43,995 nucleotides of DNA. It comes from CAZLMG01 sp964560765 (GTDB taxonomy: Bacteria; Bdellovibrionota_B; Oligoflexia; Oligoflexales; CAZLMG01). The notes under the pieces were generated by a model, which saw only the letters and a program-made list of their open reading frames with translations, searched no databases and was not told the DNA's origin. Shown here in pieces: positions 33,905 to 41,566 of this stretch. How positions within the stretch are numbered: the stretch's first letter is position 1; each line of letters opens with the position of its first letter. The stretch lies in contig CAZLMG010000037.1 in NCBI GenBank assembly GCA_964560765.1, positions 1 through 43,995 of the forward strand, read 5' to 3'. The translations under genes were made by a program, and so were the position numbers.

Positions 33905-34459
33905 CTAAAAATCTTCCGCTTGTTCAGCACCTGACTTTGACTCAACCGGAGCCTCGGGCGCAGGTGATGCCTCCACCTTCGCCCGCCTCTTGCCTTTGCT
34001 CTTTCTCTTACTCTTTTCTGCTGACTTTGTCTTGCCTTGAGCGGCCGCCTCAGCTGCTGGCTTCAAGTTGTAACCGGCGCTCGGCAATCCCTGACCAGAA
34101 TAGGGGTCCTCAGCAGCGGCACCGCTGCGCGCCTTGGTCTTTCCACTCACGCGGCGTGGATCTGGCGTCTTCTCTTTCTGCTTTTTGCCCTCCTTCGGCA
34201 CTGCGACACTAGCGGCGCCCTTCTTTCGCTTCTTATTGACTGCAGCGCCATCCACATCTTCCGGCGACACATCCACCGCCGAGGAAGCGTCGATTGCTTT
34301 CGGCTTTGGCAGCTTCTTCTTGCCGTCGACGGCATCCAACATATTCGACACAGCTTCTTCGGCGGCCTCGTTGTCTGACTCGCTCTGTGCCAACAACGGC
34401 GAGGGCGCACCCAGGAATATGGTTGCTAGTAACAGGTAATAGCCATGCAAACAAAGCAT
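33905..34459 (-). CDS. Lys/Ala-rich exported protein of unknown function
   Basis: 184 residues from ATG 34459, with GGGAG 5 nt upstream; longer in-frame starts lack a site. A signal peptide (LHGYYLLLATIFLGAPSPLLAQ) precedes an acidic stretch, then a low-complexity region rich in Lys, Ala, Pro and Glu (KKRKKG, KKQKEK, EKSKRKSKGKRRAK). It resembles disordered, histone-like or cell-wall-binding tails; electrostatic contact with peptidoglycan, LPS or nucleic acid is possible but unproven. Same strand as phnA, 59 nt upstream of it; co-transcription possible. Confidence 0.6.
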   Translation of the reverse strand: MLCLHGYYLLLATIFLGAPSPLLAQSESDNEAAEEAVSNMLDAVDGKKKLPKPKAIDASSAVDVSPEDVDGAAVNKKRKKGAASVAVPKEGKKQKEKTPDPRRVSGKTKARSGAAAEDPYSGQGLPSAGYNLKPAAEAAAQGKTKSAEKSKRKSKGKRRAKVEASPAPEAPVESKSGAEQAEDF

Positions 34460-34576
34460 GTGAACTCCCAAGCGACAAATCATTGGCATTCGATTGCTGA
34501 TGACATTATAGCCAGTCGCCCTAGGGCGGGGCAAGGAGCCGAACAGATTCCGGCAGATTTGGCGATAATTTCAAGG

Positions 34577-34596
34577 TAGAATTGTCTGTCTAGACA
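34577..34596 (+). promoter_or_regulatory. Candidate -10 and palindrome before DedA gene
   Basis: TAGAAT (34577-34582) is a 5/6 match to a -10 element. The perfect 10-bp palindrome TGTCTAGACA (34587-34596) directly follows it, an operator-like position. No good -35 is seen. Confidence 0.3.
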
Positions 34597-34624
34597 AACT
34601 CGCCATCCGCACCTCCGAGGCCCC

Positions 34625-35236
34625 ATGGACCAGCTGCTCGAGATCGTGAATAACAACGTCCAGTACGCCCATTGGATCATGTTTTGGGCGCTCATTGCTG
34701 CGGGCTTTAATGTTCCCGTTTCCGAAGATGCGATGATTTTCATCGCTGCCCTGCTATCGGTGAAATATCCAGAATACCAAACTCGATTGATCGGCTGGGT
34801 TTTTGCTGGAGCGTACTTCAGTGACCTCATCGCCTACGGACTGGGACGATTTCTCGGACCCCGCATATTTCAAATTCGATTCTTGAAGACGATTGCTACC
34901 CAGGAGCGACTGCAACAGGTCTCCTCATTTTATGCCCGCTTCGGCATCATCACGCTGATTTTTGGCCGTTTCATCCCGTTCGGCGTTCGTAACGCTCTCT
35001 TTATTACTGCTGGGCTGGGGCGTATGCGCTTCCTAAAGTTCGCATTAGCCGACCTGCTAGCTGCAGTCATTTCGTTCTCCTTCTTCTACACCCTCTATTA
35101 CAAGTACGGTGAAGCCGTTATCGACATGGTCAAGAAGGGAAATCTAGTACTTTTCAGTGTGGCTGCATTGGTCGCCGCCATCTGGTTTTACCGGTCTCGT
35201 CGCCGCCGCAACACCACTCCACGGGCGCTGGCCTAG
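34625..35236 (+). CDS. DedA-family membrane protein
   Basis: 203 residues, several TM segments. The family core is visible: F.GRFIPFGVRNALFITAGLGRMRF with the conserved Arg residues and GRMxxxxF motif, and an early reentrant-type segment (GFNVPVSEDAMIFIAALLS) with acidic residues. DedA proteins are inner-membrane; some members flip undecaprenyl phosphate or phosphatidylethanolamine. A basic tail (RSRRRR) ends the protein. GAGG lies 4 nt before the ATG. Its stop codon overlaps that of the convergent YejM-like gene. Confidence 0.9.
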   Translation: MDQLLEIVNNNVQYAHWIMFWALIAAGFNVPVSEDAMIFIAALLSVKYPEYQTRLIGWVFAGAYFSDLIAYGLGRFLGPRIFQIRFLKTIATQERLQQVSSFYARFGIITLIFGRFIPFGVRNALFITAGLGRMRFLKFALADLLAAVISFSFFYTLYYKYGEAVIDMVKKGNLVLFSVAALVAAIWFYRSRRRRNTTPRALA

Positions 35237-37137
35237 CGCGAGAGAAAGCGCGACATGTCCGACATCAGCTCCATGAGATGTCGCGGTCGTTCACCCTGCA
35301 TGACGTCCTGGCGCGAAGTAAGCCGGTAATCGGCCGTGCGGAATTCGGCATAGTGCGCATTGAGCGAGCGGGTACCAAAAATCAAGTGGTACTGACCATC
35401 AAATAGCGAGCAATGCTCCCAATTGCAAATGACCCGATAAGGCCGAGTCTCTTGCCGAAATAGATTTTGCCCCAAGGCGTAATCTTTGACCTCGTTTTTG
35501 ACACCTAAGTACTCGGCAAACGTCGGCACGATGTCATGGTGACTCGTCGGATGCGTATAGCGTGCTGCCGCTCGCCCCGGCCAAAACAAGATAAGTGGAA
35601 CCGCCGATTGATATTCCGTGTAGGCGCCGGCATGGCCATAGTGCCCATTCTCCCAAAACTCCTCACCGTGATCACCCGTCAGTAAAACGATCGTATGTTC
35701 GCTCAAGCCCAGGCTTTCGAGTCCCAAAAAAAGCTGCTGCAACAAGTGATCGGTATAACCCACGGCATTTCGATAATCATTAAACAACAAAATCTGGCGC
35801 GATTCGTCCGCCAGTGTGCTGTAGAGGCTGCTGCGCTTGATTGGCAGAAACCTTTCAAATTCAGGCGGATAATTGTATGGCCCGTGGGGGCCATCTAAAA
35901 ACATGAACTTAAAGAACGGCTTTGACGGCTCACTCAGCTGGCGACGGCGCAGCAGCTTCAAGACATCTTCGATTTGCTGCTTATCCCGTTGATCTGATCT
36001 TTCGCCGGAATAGTTATCTGTCGTCATTGGGCCCAACTTGACAAAGGCCGTTTGCCGAAATTCCGGGAACGTCAGCGCTGCGCTGGAGCGCACACTCACC
36101 TCGTATTGCTGCGCCGCGAGCATCTCAAACAGCAACGCCGGTTGGCGCTGGCCCAAAATCGCTTCCCAGTAGGAGCCATAGATGCCGTAAAACAGGCTAA
36201 AAATGCCAAATCGGGTAGAATTTCCGCCACTCAGATGCTGGGTAAAAACTTGCCCCCGCTGACTGCGCTCATAGAGGTACGGCATGACATCGGGACGCAC
36301 CATATCAAATCGCCAAGAATCGATAGCGATCCAAATGATATTCAGCGGCCGCTCGCGTGCTTCGATGATAAGCGGTGTTCGTGGATACTTAAGGAGCGAG
36401 CCCCTATCGCTGACATCCAGTCTGACGGTCTCTGGCATCTGCCAACCAAATCTCTCGGACATGAATCGCTTCACCGTCATCGGTTGATAGAGCGGTAACA
36501 TGGTTGCAATTTGCGTCACCTGCTGATCGCCCTTGAGATCTGCAACCGCATAGACGGCGCGCTCGGTCAGGCCCAAGACAAGAGCCAGACCCAAAACCAA
36601 TCTCCACGGATGCCAGGCGTTATTCCCCGATCTATCCGCGCGGCGGCAGAGATAGATCCATAATCCCCACTGGGCCGTGGCAACGCCGATAGCGGCTGCG
36701 GCATACAACAGCAAATCCTGAGTTTCGATTCCCAGCGTCTCCCACCCACCTGGAGTCACCAAGACGTTGATAACCAGTGAGTTAATGTGCAGACGCATCA
36801 ACCCGTAAAGGGACCGATCGATCCATAGCAGAAGTAAAAAAATGGTTGCCGCGACTGGGAGCAGGATAGGCAACCAACGCCGACTCCATTTGGTCAGAGC
36901 CAGCAGGGCCAATGGCATCGACCAGATCAGCGTCATCAGCCCCATATGGCTGACCAATGCCACCAGGCCAAAGCCCCAAACTAAGACAGAGGTCCCTGCA
37001 GGATAGGAGCATAAAAACTCAAAGCCCAGAATGCACGCCAATAAGAGTTGCGTGCCAGCGAACCACCCTATGGCCCGCAGAGTTGCTGACGCAGTTTTGG
37101 GACTTGACTGCAATGATGAGGAAAAAAGAATGGTCAT
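35233..37137 (-). CDS. yejM: YejM/PbgA-like inner-membrane protein with sulfatase-fold periplasmic domain
   Basis: 634 residues. Five TM segments (about 20-200) are followed by an amphipathic linker and a sulfatase-fold domain (about 265-600). Seen: IIWIAIDSWRFDM (metal Asp), GGNSTRFGIFSLFYG with Thr308 at the nucleophile position, LTGDHGEEFWENGHYGH, and SHHDIVPT. The TRxGIFxLFYG motif and five-TM N-terminus are characteristic of YejM/PbgA (LapC), which senses periplasmic LPS and regulates LpxC through LapB rather than acting as an ordinary sulfatase. No good ribosome site lies before the ATG. The symbol is given by similarity; a phosphoethanolamine-transferase-like role is the alternative. 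Confidence 0.85.
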   Translation of the reverse strand: MTILFSSSLQSSPKTASATLRAIGWFAGTQLLLACILGFEFLCSYPAGTSVLVWGFGLVALVSHMGLMTLIWSMPLALLALTKWSRRWLPILLPVAATIFLLLLWIDRSLYGLMRLHINSLVINVLVTPGGWETLGIETQDLLLYAAAAIGVATAQWGLWIYLCRRADRSGNNAWHPWRLVLGLALVLGLTERAVYAVADLKGDQQVTQIATMLPLYQPMTVKRFMSERFGWQMPETVRLDVSDRGSLLKYPRTPLIIEARERPLNIIWIAIDSWRFDMVRPDVMPYLYERSQRGQVFTQHLSGGNSTRFGIFSLFYGIYGSYWEAILGQRQPALLFEMLAAQQYEVSVRSSAALTFPEFRQTAFVKLGPMTTDNYSGERSDQRDKQQIEDVLKLLRRRQLSEPSKPFFKFMFLDGPHGPYNYPPEFERFLPIKRSSLYSTLADESRQILLFNDYRNAVGYTDHLLQQLFLGLESLGLSEHTIVLLTGDHGEEFWENGHYGHAGAYTEYQSAVPLILFWPGRAAARYTHPTSHHDIVPTFAEYLGVKNEVKDYALGQNLFRQETRPYRVICNWEHCSLFDGQYHLIFGTRSLNAHYAEFRTADYRLTSRQDVMQGERPRHLMELMSDMSRFLSR

Positions 37138-37145
37138 AGGCAGCT

Positions 37146-37151
37146 ATCATA
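37146..37151 (-). promoter_or_regulatory. Candidate -10 for a leaderless yejM transcript
   Basis: TATGAT on the minus strand, 8 nt before the ATG, with no ribosome site between. A start at the usual distance would fall on or beside the A of the ATG. A 7-bp inverted repeat, GGCAGCT (37139-37145) and AGCTGCC (37166-37172), surrounds it. Confidence 0.35.
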
Positions 37152-37188
37152 GCGCGAAATGAACGAGCTGCCCACGCCTTGTCGAGAA

Positions 37189-39402
37189 CTATTGACCGTA
37201 ACAGTACAGTCTCAGGGTTAAGCCGCAGCTAACTCCCGTGGCCCCCCGGTTCAACCAGAGACCTCTCGGAATGGTTGGGCCTGTGAACGAGGCATCGGGC
37301 TTGGCCACGCCGATAGTTCCGTTACCTGTGGTCGCGGACCAACTCGAGCATGAGTTACCTGATAGGACACCTGTCGTCTCGGTTCCGGTCCAAACGCGCC
37401 GCTCAGCGTTCGCATCCGCAGCCGTGATGTCGCGGCCGAATTCGTCACGAAAGATAGGCAGCAATAAGTCTTGAGTAAAGATCGCTGTCGCGTTGCCCAG
37501 GATCATTCCACCGGCCAAATCAAAGATGGGATATGCTTGCTGACTAGCTCCATAACGGCTGCTAGCATTGCTGCCCGCTGCCGATATGAATGCGGTCCAC
37601 GTGCCCGACAGTCCCGCCGTCGCTGCCGCTACTGCACAATCGGCATCTGCCCCCGCCGAACCTCCGCGCTGGCCCGAGAACTTCGCCGAAGTGACGAACA
37701 TCTCGTAAAAGCTGCCGACCTTCACCGATCCAGCATCCATCGACGAAGCTAAGTCGCCGCGGATGTCAAATACACAAGCTCGGTAGCTGAAGCGACCAAC
37801 GACACCCGGCTCATCTAGGATGTCATCAGCTGCACCCGCCAAAGCCGTAAGCATGGGGAGGTCGTAGGTTTTGACGATGGCATCTTGGGAATCGCGACAA
37901 CCACCGTCCACGTGCGAAGCACCCAGTCGTCGTCGGATCTCAACTCGCCCCAGGTCGCCAAGGGCAGCAGGAAAACGAATGTATAAGCTTGGACGGCCCG
38001 GCGCCACTTCCGCTGTCACCCGAAACTCGTCTAGTCGGGGCGTTGGTGCCTGGGTGATGCAATACAAGCGTCGCTGTTGATTACAAAAGCTGACGTCCTT
38101 GGATGCCCAAGTCGCATCTGTAGCGGCCGCGTCGCCAAACTGACCGCGAGCGCTAGCAGAAGCACTCGATTGCCAACCAAAGCAGGTCTGCCCGACGATC
38201 CTCTGTCCACTGGTATTAGAGCCCGTCCACGCTGTCAGATCGTCGGTGATGGCTTCGCCCGCAGCCGCTGAATAAGCCACCGACGCCGTGAGCGCACCGG
38301 CCGCAAACAAACCATCATAATTGCGATGCACGACTGCGGCAGCCTCGCCCGTAGCCGTGTTTCGCACGGGCCCACGGATGACAACCCGGTCGCGAGCGTC
38401 GACCCACTCATCGGAAATGATGGCTTTCGCATAGGGGTCGGCGAACTCCGTGCGGCAAACGCTGTCAGCACCTTCGACGCCTTGTACCGAGCCACTGCTG
38501 ACGACACCCGACAAAGCCATGCGATGCTGGATCAGAGTCGAAGAAGCTCCAGCCAATGTTTGTTGTGTGCGATTTCCAACCTTATCCGTGACGCAGAAAC
38601 GGTACGAATAGGGTACGCCCGCCATCGGAGTCACGTCCTCATGATCCCATTGGCGGTCGGCGATCATCTCGGAAAACGCGAGCACGGGCTCGCCTTGCCC
38701 ACAGGCGGGCGCGCTTTCTCCTGGGCCCGATCGATACAAATTCGCACTGTCGTAGTCGGCGATGTTGCTAGGCAACTTGATGGTCAAGCGCACATTGCCG
38801 ATGGTATCGCTGTACGCTGCCAACCATAGTGCCAACTCAGGCGGCGGTTGCGTATCAACGATAAACTCGATGCTGGGCTTTGTTTTGGCAATCTTGCGCC
38901 CTGAACTATTGTAGGCCCAAATGCACAAGTAGTAGGTGCCATCGGGCAGGACTGAGCTCAGGTTGGGAATAACCCAGCGCGGTTCCGTCAAAGAAGGACT
39001 GGCCAGAGTGTGTGTGTTGCACTCAGAATCAGTGCTGACGATGCCTTGATAGTAGGCGGCATCGGCAATGGGGTTCCACGTTAGATCAGCTTCGTTTTTG
39101 CCAAAGTCCACCGCGATGACAGTTTCTGGAAAGTCGCCGCTACCCTGTTTTGCACCCGGATTCTGATTCCTCTTATCGTCCCCTTGGCCGGGATGTTCGT
39201 CAAACACAGGGTGCTCGCCGTTGCCGGCATTGCCTTGCGCCGATACATCGCGCGTCAACTTCATTCCTTTCGGCTTACATGCCTTCTCAGTATTTCCCGC
39301 CATGTCACCTAGTTCATCCCCACAATCGCATGCCGTCGTCGTGAAGGCCAAAGCCAGCATCATCAAGACTACGCCAAGCAAGGACCAATGCCTGTGAATC
39401 AC
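37189..39402 (-). CDS. Lipoprotein with fibronectin-like segments and two DUF1554-like domains
   Basis: 737 residues from GTG 39402. Lipoprotein signal, lipobox TTAC, Cys25. Fibronectin-type-III-like stretches (about 90-280, 455-560) alternate with two DUF1554-like domains (about 295-450 and 570-737). Each of these opens with a strand and a G..G.GAD..C motif (VQGVEGADSVCR; SGGSAGADADCA-like), has a central WTG motif (AWTGSN, VWTGTE) and ends with a Cys-containing strand (RRLYCITQ, LRLYCYGQ). DUF1554 belongs to the endostatin/C-type-lectin-like fold known from Leptospira surface lipoproteins. Probably surface-exposed adhesin or receptor; function unproven. 51 nt upstream of yejM on the same strand. 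Confidence 0.8.
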   Translation of the reverse strand: MIHRHWSLLGVVLMMLALAFTTTACDCGDELGDMAGNTEKACKPKGMKLTRDVSAQGNAGNGEHPVFDEHPGQGDDKRNQNPGAKQGSGDFPETVIAVDFGKNEADLTWNPIADAAYYQGIVSTDSECNTHTLASPSLTEPRWVIPNLSSVLPDGTYYLCIWAYNSSGRKIAKTKPSIEFIVDTQPPPELALWLAAYSDTIGNVRLTIKLPSNIADYDSANLYRSGPGESAPACGQGEPVLAFSEMIADRQWDHEDVTPMAGVPYSYRFCVTDKVGNRTQQTLAGASSTLIQHRMALSGVVSSGSVQGVEGADSVCRTEFADPYAKAIISDEWVDARDRVVIRGPVRNTATGEAAAVVHRNYDGLFAAGALTASVAYSAAAGEAITDDLTAWTGSNTSGQRIVGQTCFGWQSSASASARGQFGDAAATDATWASKDVSFCNQQRRLYCITQAPTPRLDEFRVTAEVAPGRPSLYIRFPAALGDLGRVEIRRRLGASHVDGGCRDSQDAIVKTYDLPMLTALAGAADDILDEPGVVGRFSYRACVFDIRGDLASSMDAGSVKVGSFYEMFVTSAKFSGQRGGSAGADADCAVAAATAGLSGTWTAFISAAGSNASSRYGASQQAYPIFDLAGGMILGNATAIFTQDLLLPIFRDEFGRDITAADANAERRVWTGTETTGVLSGNSCSSWSATTGNGTIGVAKPDASFTGPTIPRGLWLNRGATGVSCGLTLRLYCYGQ

Positions 39403-39505
39403 GAGAAAACCCCCAAAAAGCCATGGACGGACTGCTACTTGCCTTATCGGCCCAGCCGCGCCCGGCTTTAAGGTTCCGCTTTAACCGACTGTAATTTAAA
39501 GTTTT

Positions 39506-40042
39506 TTAGGGGTACTTCTGGCGGAGCTGGGCACAGGTGCCGCTCTTTAACTCATTTTGCAGAAACACTTGTCCCTGTCCCTGCATTTGCATCGCTTGTT
39601 GATACAGGCTCGGAAAATTCTTGAAAACGATGTTGTCATAGTTGGTACCCACTTGCGCCACGAGTTCATCGTAGCAGCTAAGCTGCGTTTTCGTACCTTG
39701 ATAGACCAAGACTCCGTTCTCGTTGTAGCAGCTGTCATAGGTCGGTGTGGTCGGCGGCGGACTCTGCATCTGACTTGGCAGCACTTGACCCGTCGCGCTG
39801 TAGCACATCTTTGGCCCCGTGGACGCAGGGATGCCCAGGGGCTGCTGGCTGGAGCTTTGCGGAGTCACCGCTCCCGGAGAGGTTGCGGTTTCAGGCTGAA
39901 CGGGGACGCTATTTTGCTTGAATGTGGTCGGTTCAAGACTCTTGGCACCTGAGCTCGGCTTGCACGCAACAGGTCCCGCTAACAAACATATTAGCAAGGT
40001 GGTCGGGAAGTCATGTTGTGATGGCTTGGCCAACTGGCGCAT
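39506..40042 (-). CDS. Small lipoprotein of unknown function
   Basis: 178 residues from ATG 40042; a GTG at 40090 inside the preceding gene or a TTG at 40033 are possible, and no start has an ideal ribosome site. Lipoprotein signal (TTLLICLLAGPVAC), Cys27. A Ser/Pro/Gln-rich linker precedes a domain (about 80-178) with two similar motifs (PKMCYSATGQVLP and YDSCYNENGVLVYQG, each Cys-Tyr then a G-V-L strand) that look like a short internal repeat. No family recognised. Translation may be coupled to the caspase-fold lipoprotein just upstream; the pair probably acts together. Confidence 0.65.
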   Translation of the reverse strand: MRQLAKPSQHDFPTTLLICLLAGPVACKPSSGAKSLEPTTFKQNSVPVQPETATSPGAVTPQSSSQQPLGIPASTGPKMCYSATGQVLPSQMQSPPPTTPTYDSCYNENGVLVYQGTKTQLSCYDELVAQVGTNYDNIVFKNFPSLYQQAMQMQGQGQVFLQNELKSGTCAQLRQKYP

Positions 40043-40062
40043 CCTCGCATCTGATCGATAAA

Positions 40063-41301
40063 CTACATACCCGTCAAAGTTCGGCTGCACTTGCGCTGAC
40101 TGTTACCCTCGGCGGCATTTTTGAAAAGCGGCCGGACAAATCCTTCGGGCGGATCAAACATAAAGTCGTTCGCCAACTCTGGCGGATCCACACACCAGAC
40201 GGGCGCCTGCTCGCCACCACGATTGATCATATCATTTAAGACCTGCTCCACACGAACTTGGCTGCGCAAGGTCGGCATTCCGGTTCCGACGGGTGGTGTC
40301 GCTACCGGATTTTGACCGAGCACTGGGCTAGACGCACCCGCCTGCAAAGAAAATCCTCCGAAGAGGCTGCCTAAGGTGGAAGCGATGCCTTCACCGCTGC
40401 TGCCAGTAGCACCAATGCCAGCCACCCCACCGCCATTGGGCAATACGGCTCGAATGGCGTTGATAAACGCCGCAGTACCGACGCCCCCCATGGGCGAGTC
40501 GCCGCTGGTCTTATCGGGACGAGAGGAACCTATGAAAATGGCGGTCTTGTACAGCCCTTGAACGGCCGAGAAATCCTTGGCAGCGTTTTGAATCATCGCA
40601 TCCACACCTTGCTGATCCTGAATCGACGGTACCCAGCTTGTCGCCGGGTTCGACACCGGGAGCGGTCCCACGCTTGTGCTTTGCGTTAAGCTAAACAAAG
40701 ATGCGAGACCACCCAAACCAGATCCGCCACCGGTTCCGGCGATCGAACCAATGCCGCCCGTGCCGCTGGCATTCAAGACCTGATTGGCATTGCTGCCGCT
40801 GAAGCAGGTATCAAACATGACGATCATTCGTTCCAGCGGCACACCCTGGCGGCGTTGTTTGATCGCCGCTGCGACGTCGGAAAATCGAAAGCTGCTATCG
40901 CTTGAAGACGTCGACCCGTCCGGACTGCCATGGGAGCTGACAAAGAAAAACAGGGTGCCGCCGGTTTGCCCTTTGGCGTAGGCCTGACGATCGCCCTCGA
41001 GCATGGCTGCAGCGACTTCCGCCGTCGTATTGATGATGGTCGAAGAAGTCGACTTTCCGTGTGGCTTCACATTGAAGCGAAAACCATTTTCCGGTCGTAA
41101 CAAATCTACGAACTTCGGCACGTCCTGATGTACCCCAGGAATGCCACTATCATCGCCGACGAAACCCACAAAGTAATTGTTGGCGGCATTGTTGTCGGAG
41201 GCCAGCCACTGCAAGTCGCTATCCGCAGATGGCGTCGCCGGCTTACACGCAGCTAACGTGCCGATAAGGACAGAACTAAGCAGCCGGTTCAAGTCACACA
41301 T
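40063..41301 (-). CDS. Caspase-fold (C14-type) lipoprotein
   Basis: 412 residues. Lipoprotein signal with lipobox TLAAC, Cys19. A caspase-like domain (about 40-300) has the catalytic pair His124 (VSSHGSPDG) and Cys166 (MFDTCFSGSNAN), with the FFFVSSHG and MIVMFDTCFSG strands of metacaspases and paracaspases. An insertion rich in Gly and Ser (about 175-215) follows the Cys strand. Bacterial caspase-fold proteins usually prefer Arg/Lys or Asp after signalling; being lipid-anchored outside the cytoplasm is unusual. A GAGAGG ribosome site lies about 8 nt before the ATG. It may process the neighbouring lipoprotein or the large helical protein; inference. Confidence 0.85.
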   Translation of the reverse strand: MCDLNRLLSSVLIGTLAACKPATPSADSDLQWLASDNNAANNYFVGFVGDDSGIPGVHQDVPKFVDLLRPENGFRFNVKPHGKSTSSTIINTTAEVAAAMLEGDRQAYAKGQTGGTLFFFVSSHGSPDGSTSSSDSSFRFSDVAAAIKQRRQGVPLERMIVMFDTCFSGSNANQVLNASGTGGIGSIAGTGGGSGLGGLASLFSLTQSTSVGPLPVSNPATSWVPSIQDQQGVDAMIQNAAKDFSAVQGLYKTAIFIGSSRPDKTSGDSPMGGVGTAAFINAIRAVLPNGGGVAGIGATGSSGEGIASTLGSLFGGFSLQAGASSPVLGQNPVATPPVGTGMPTLRSQVRVEQVLNDMINRGGEQAPVWCVDPPELANDFMFDPPEGFVRPLFKNAAEGNSQRKCSRTLTGM

Positions 41302-41566
41302 TTCCCAAACCTCTCTAGGTTGTCCAAAATTCCAGGATGTCGATCGTCATAGTTCTGAGGAGTGGGTATGCAAGCCGGCAGCCAAAACTTTCAGCAATGG
41401 ATTTGAGATGTTACTCAGGACGCACTGCCTAAAAAACGCACATTGCTTGCAAATTCCTGGTCGAAGCATTCTCTAGCTATCGGAGACATTGCAAACAGTG
41501 AAGGGCAAGAAAGATAGTCAGCAGAAGGGGTTGGTGGGCGGCAGCCGTGGCTACCGCCCTAGGGAA
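41302..41566. other. Intergenic region with strong hairpin
   Basis: 265 nt between the start of the caspase-fold gene and the end of the large helical protein gene. Just after the latter's stop, 41536-41546 (GGGCGGCAGCC) and 41549-41559 (GGCTACCGCCC) form an 11-position stem with one wobble. No T-tract follows on the minus strand, so it may be a weak terminator or an mRNA-stabilising hairpin. The rest should hold the promoter of the caspase-lipoprotein pair; I see no clean hexamers. Confidence 0.5.
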
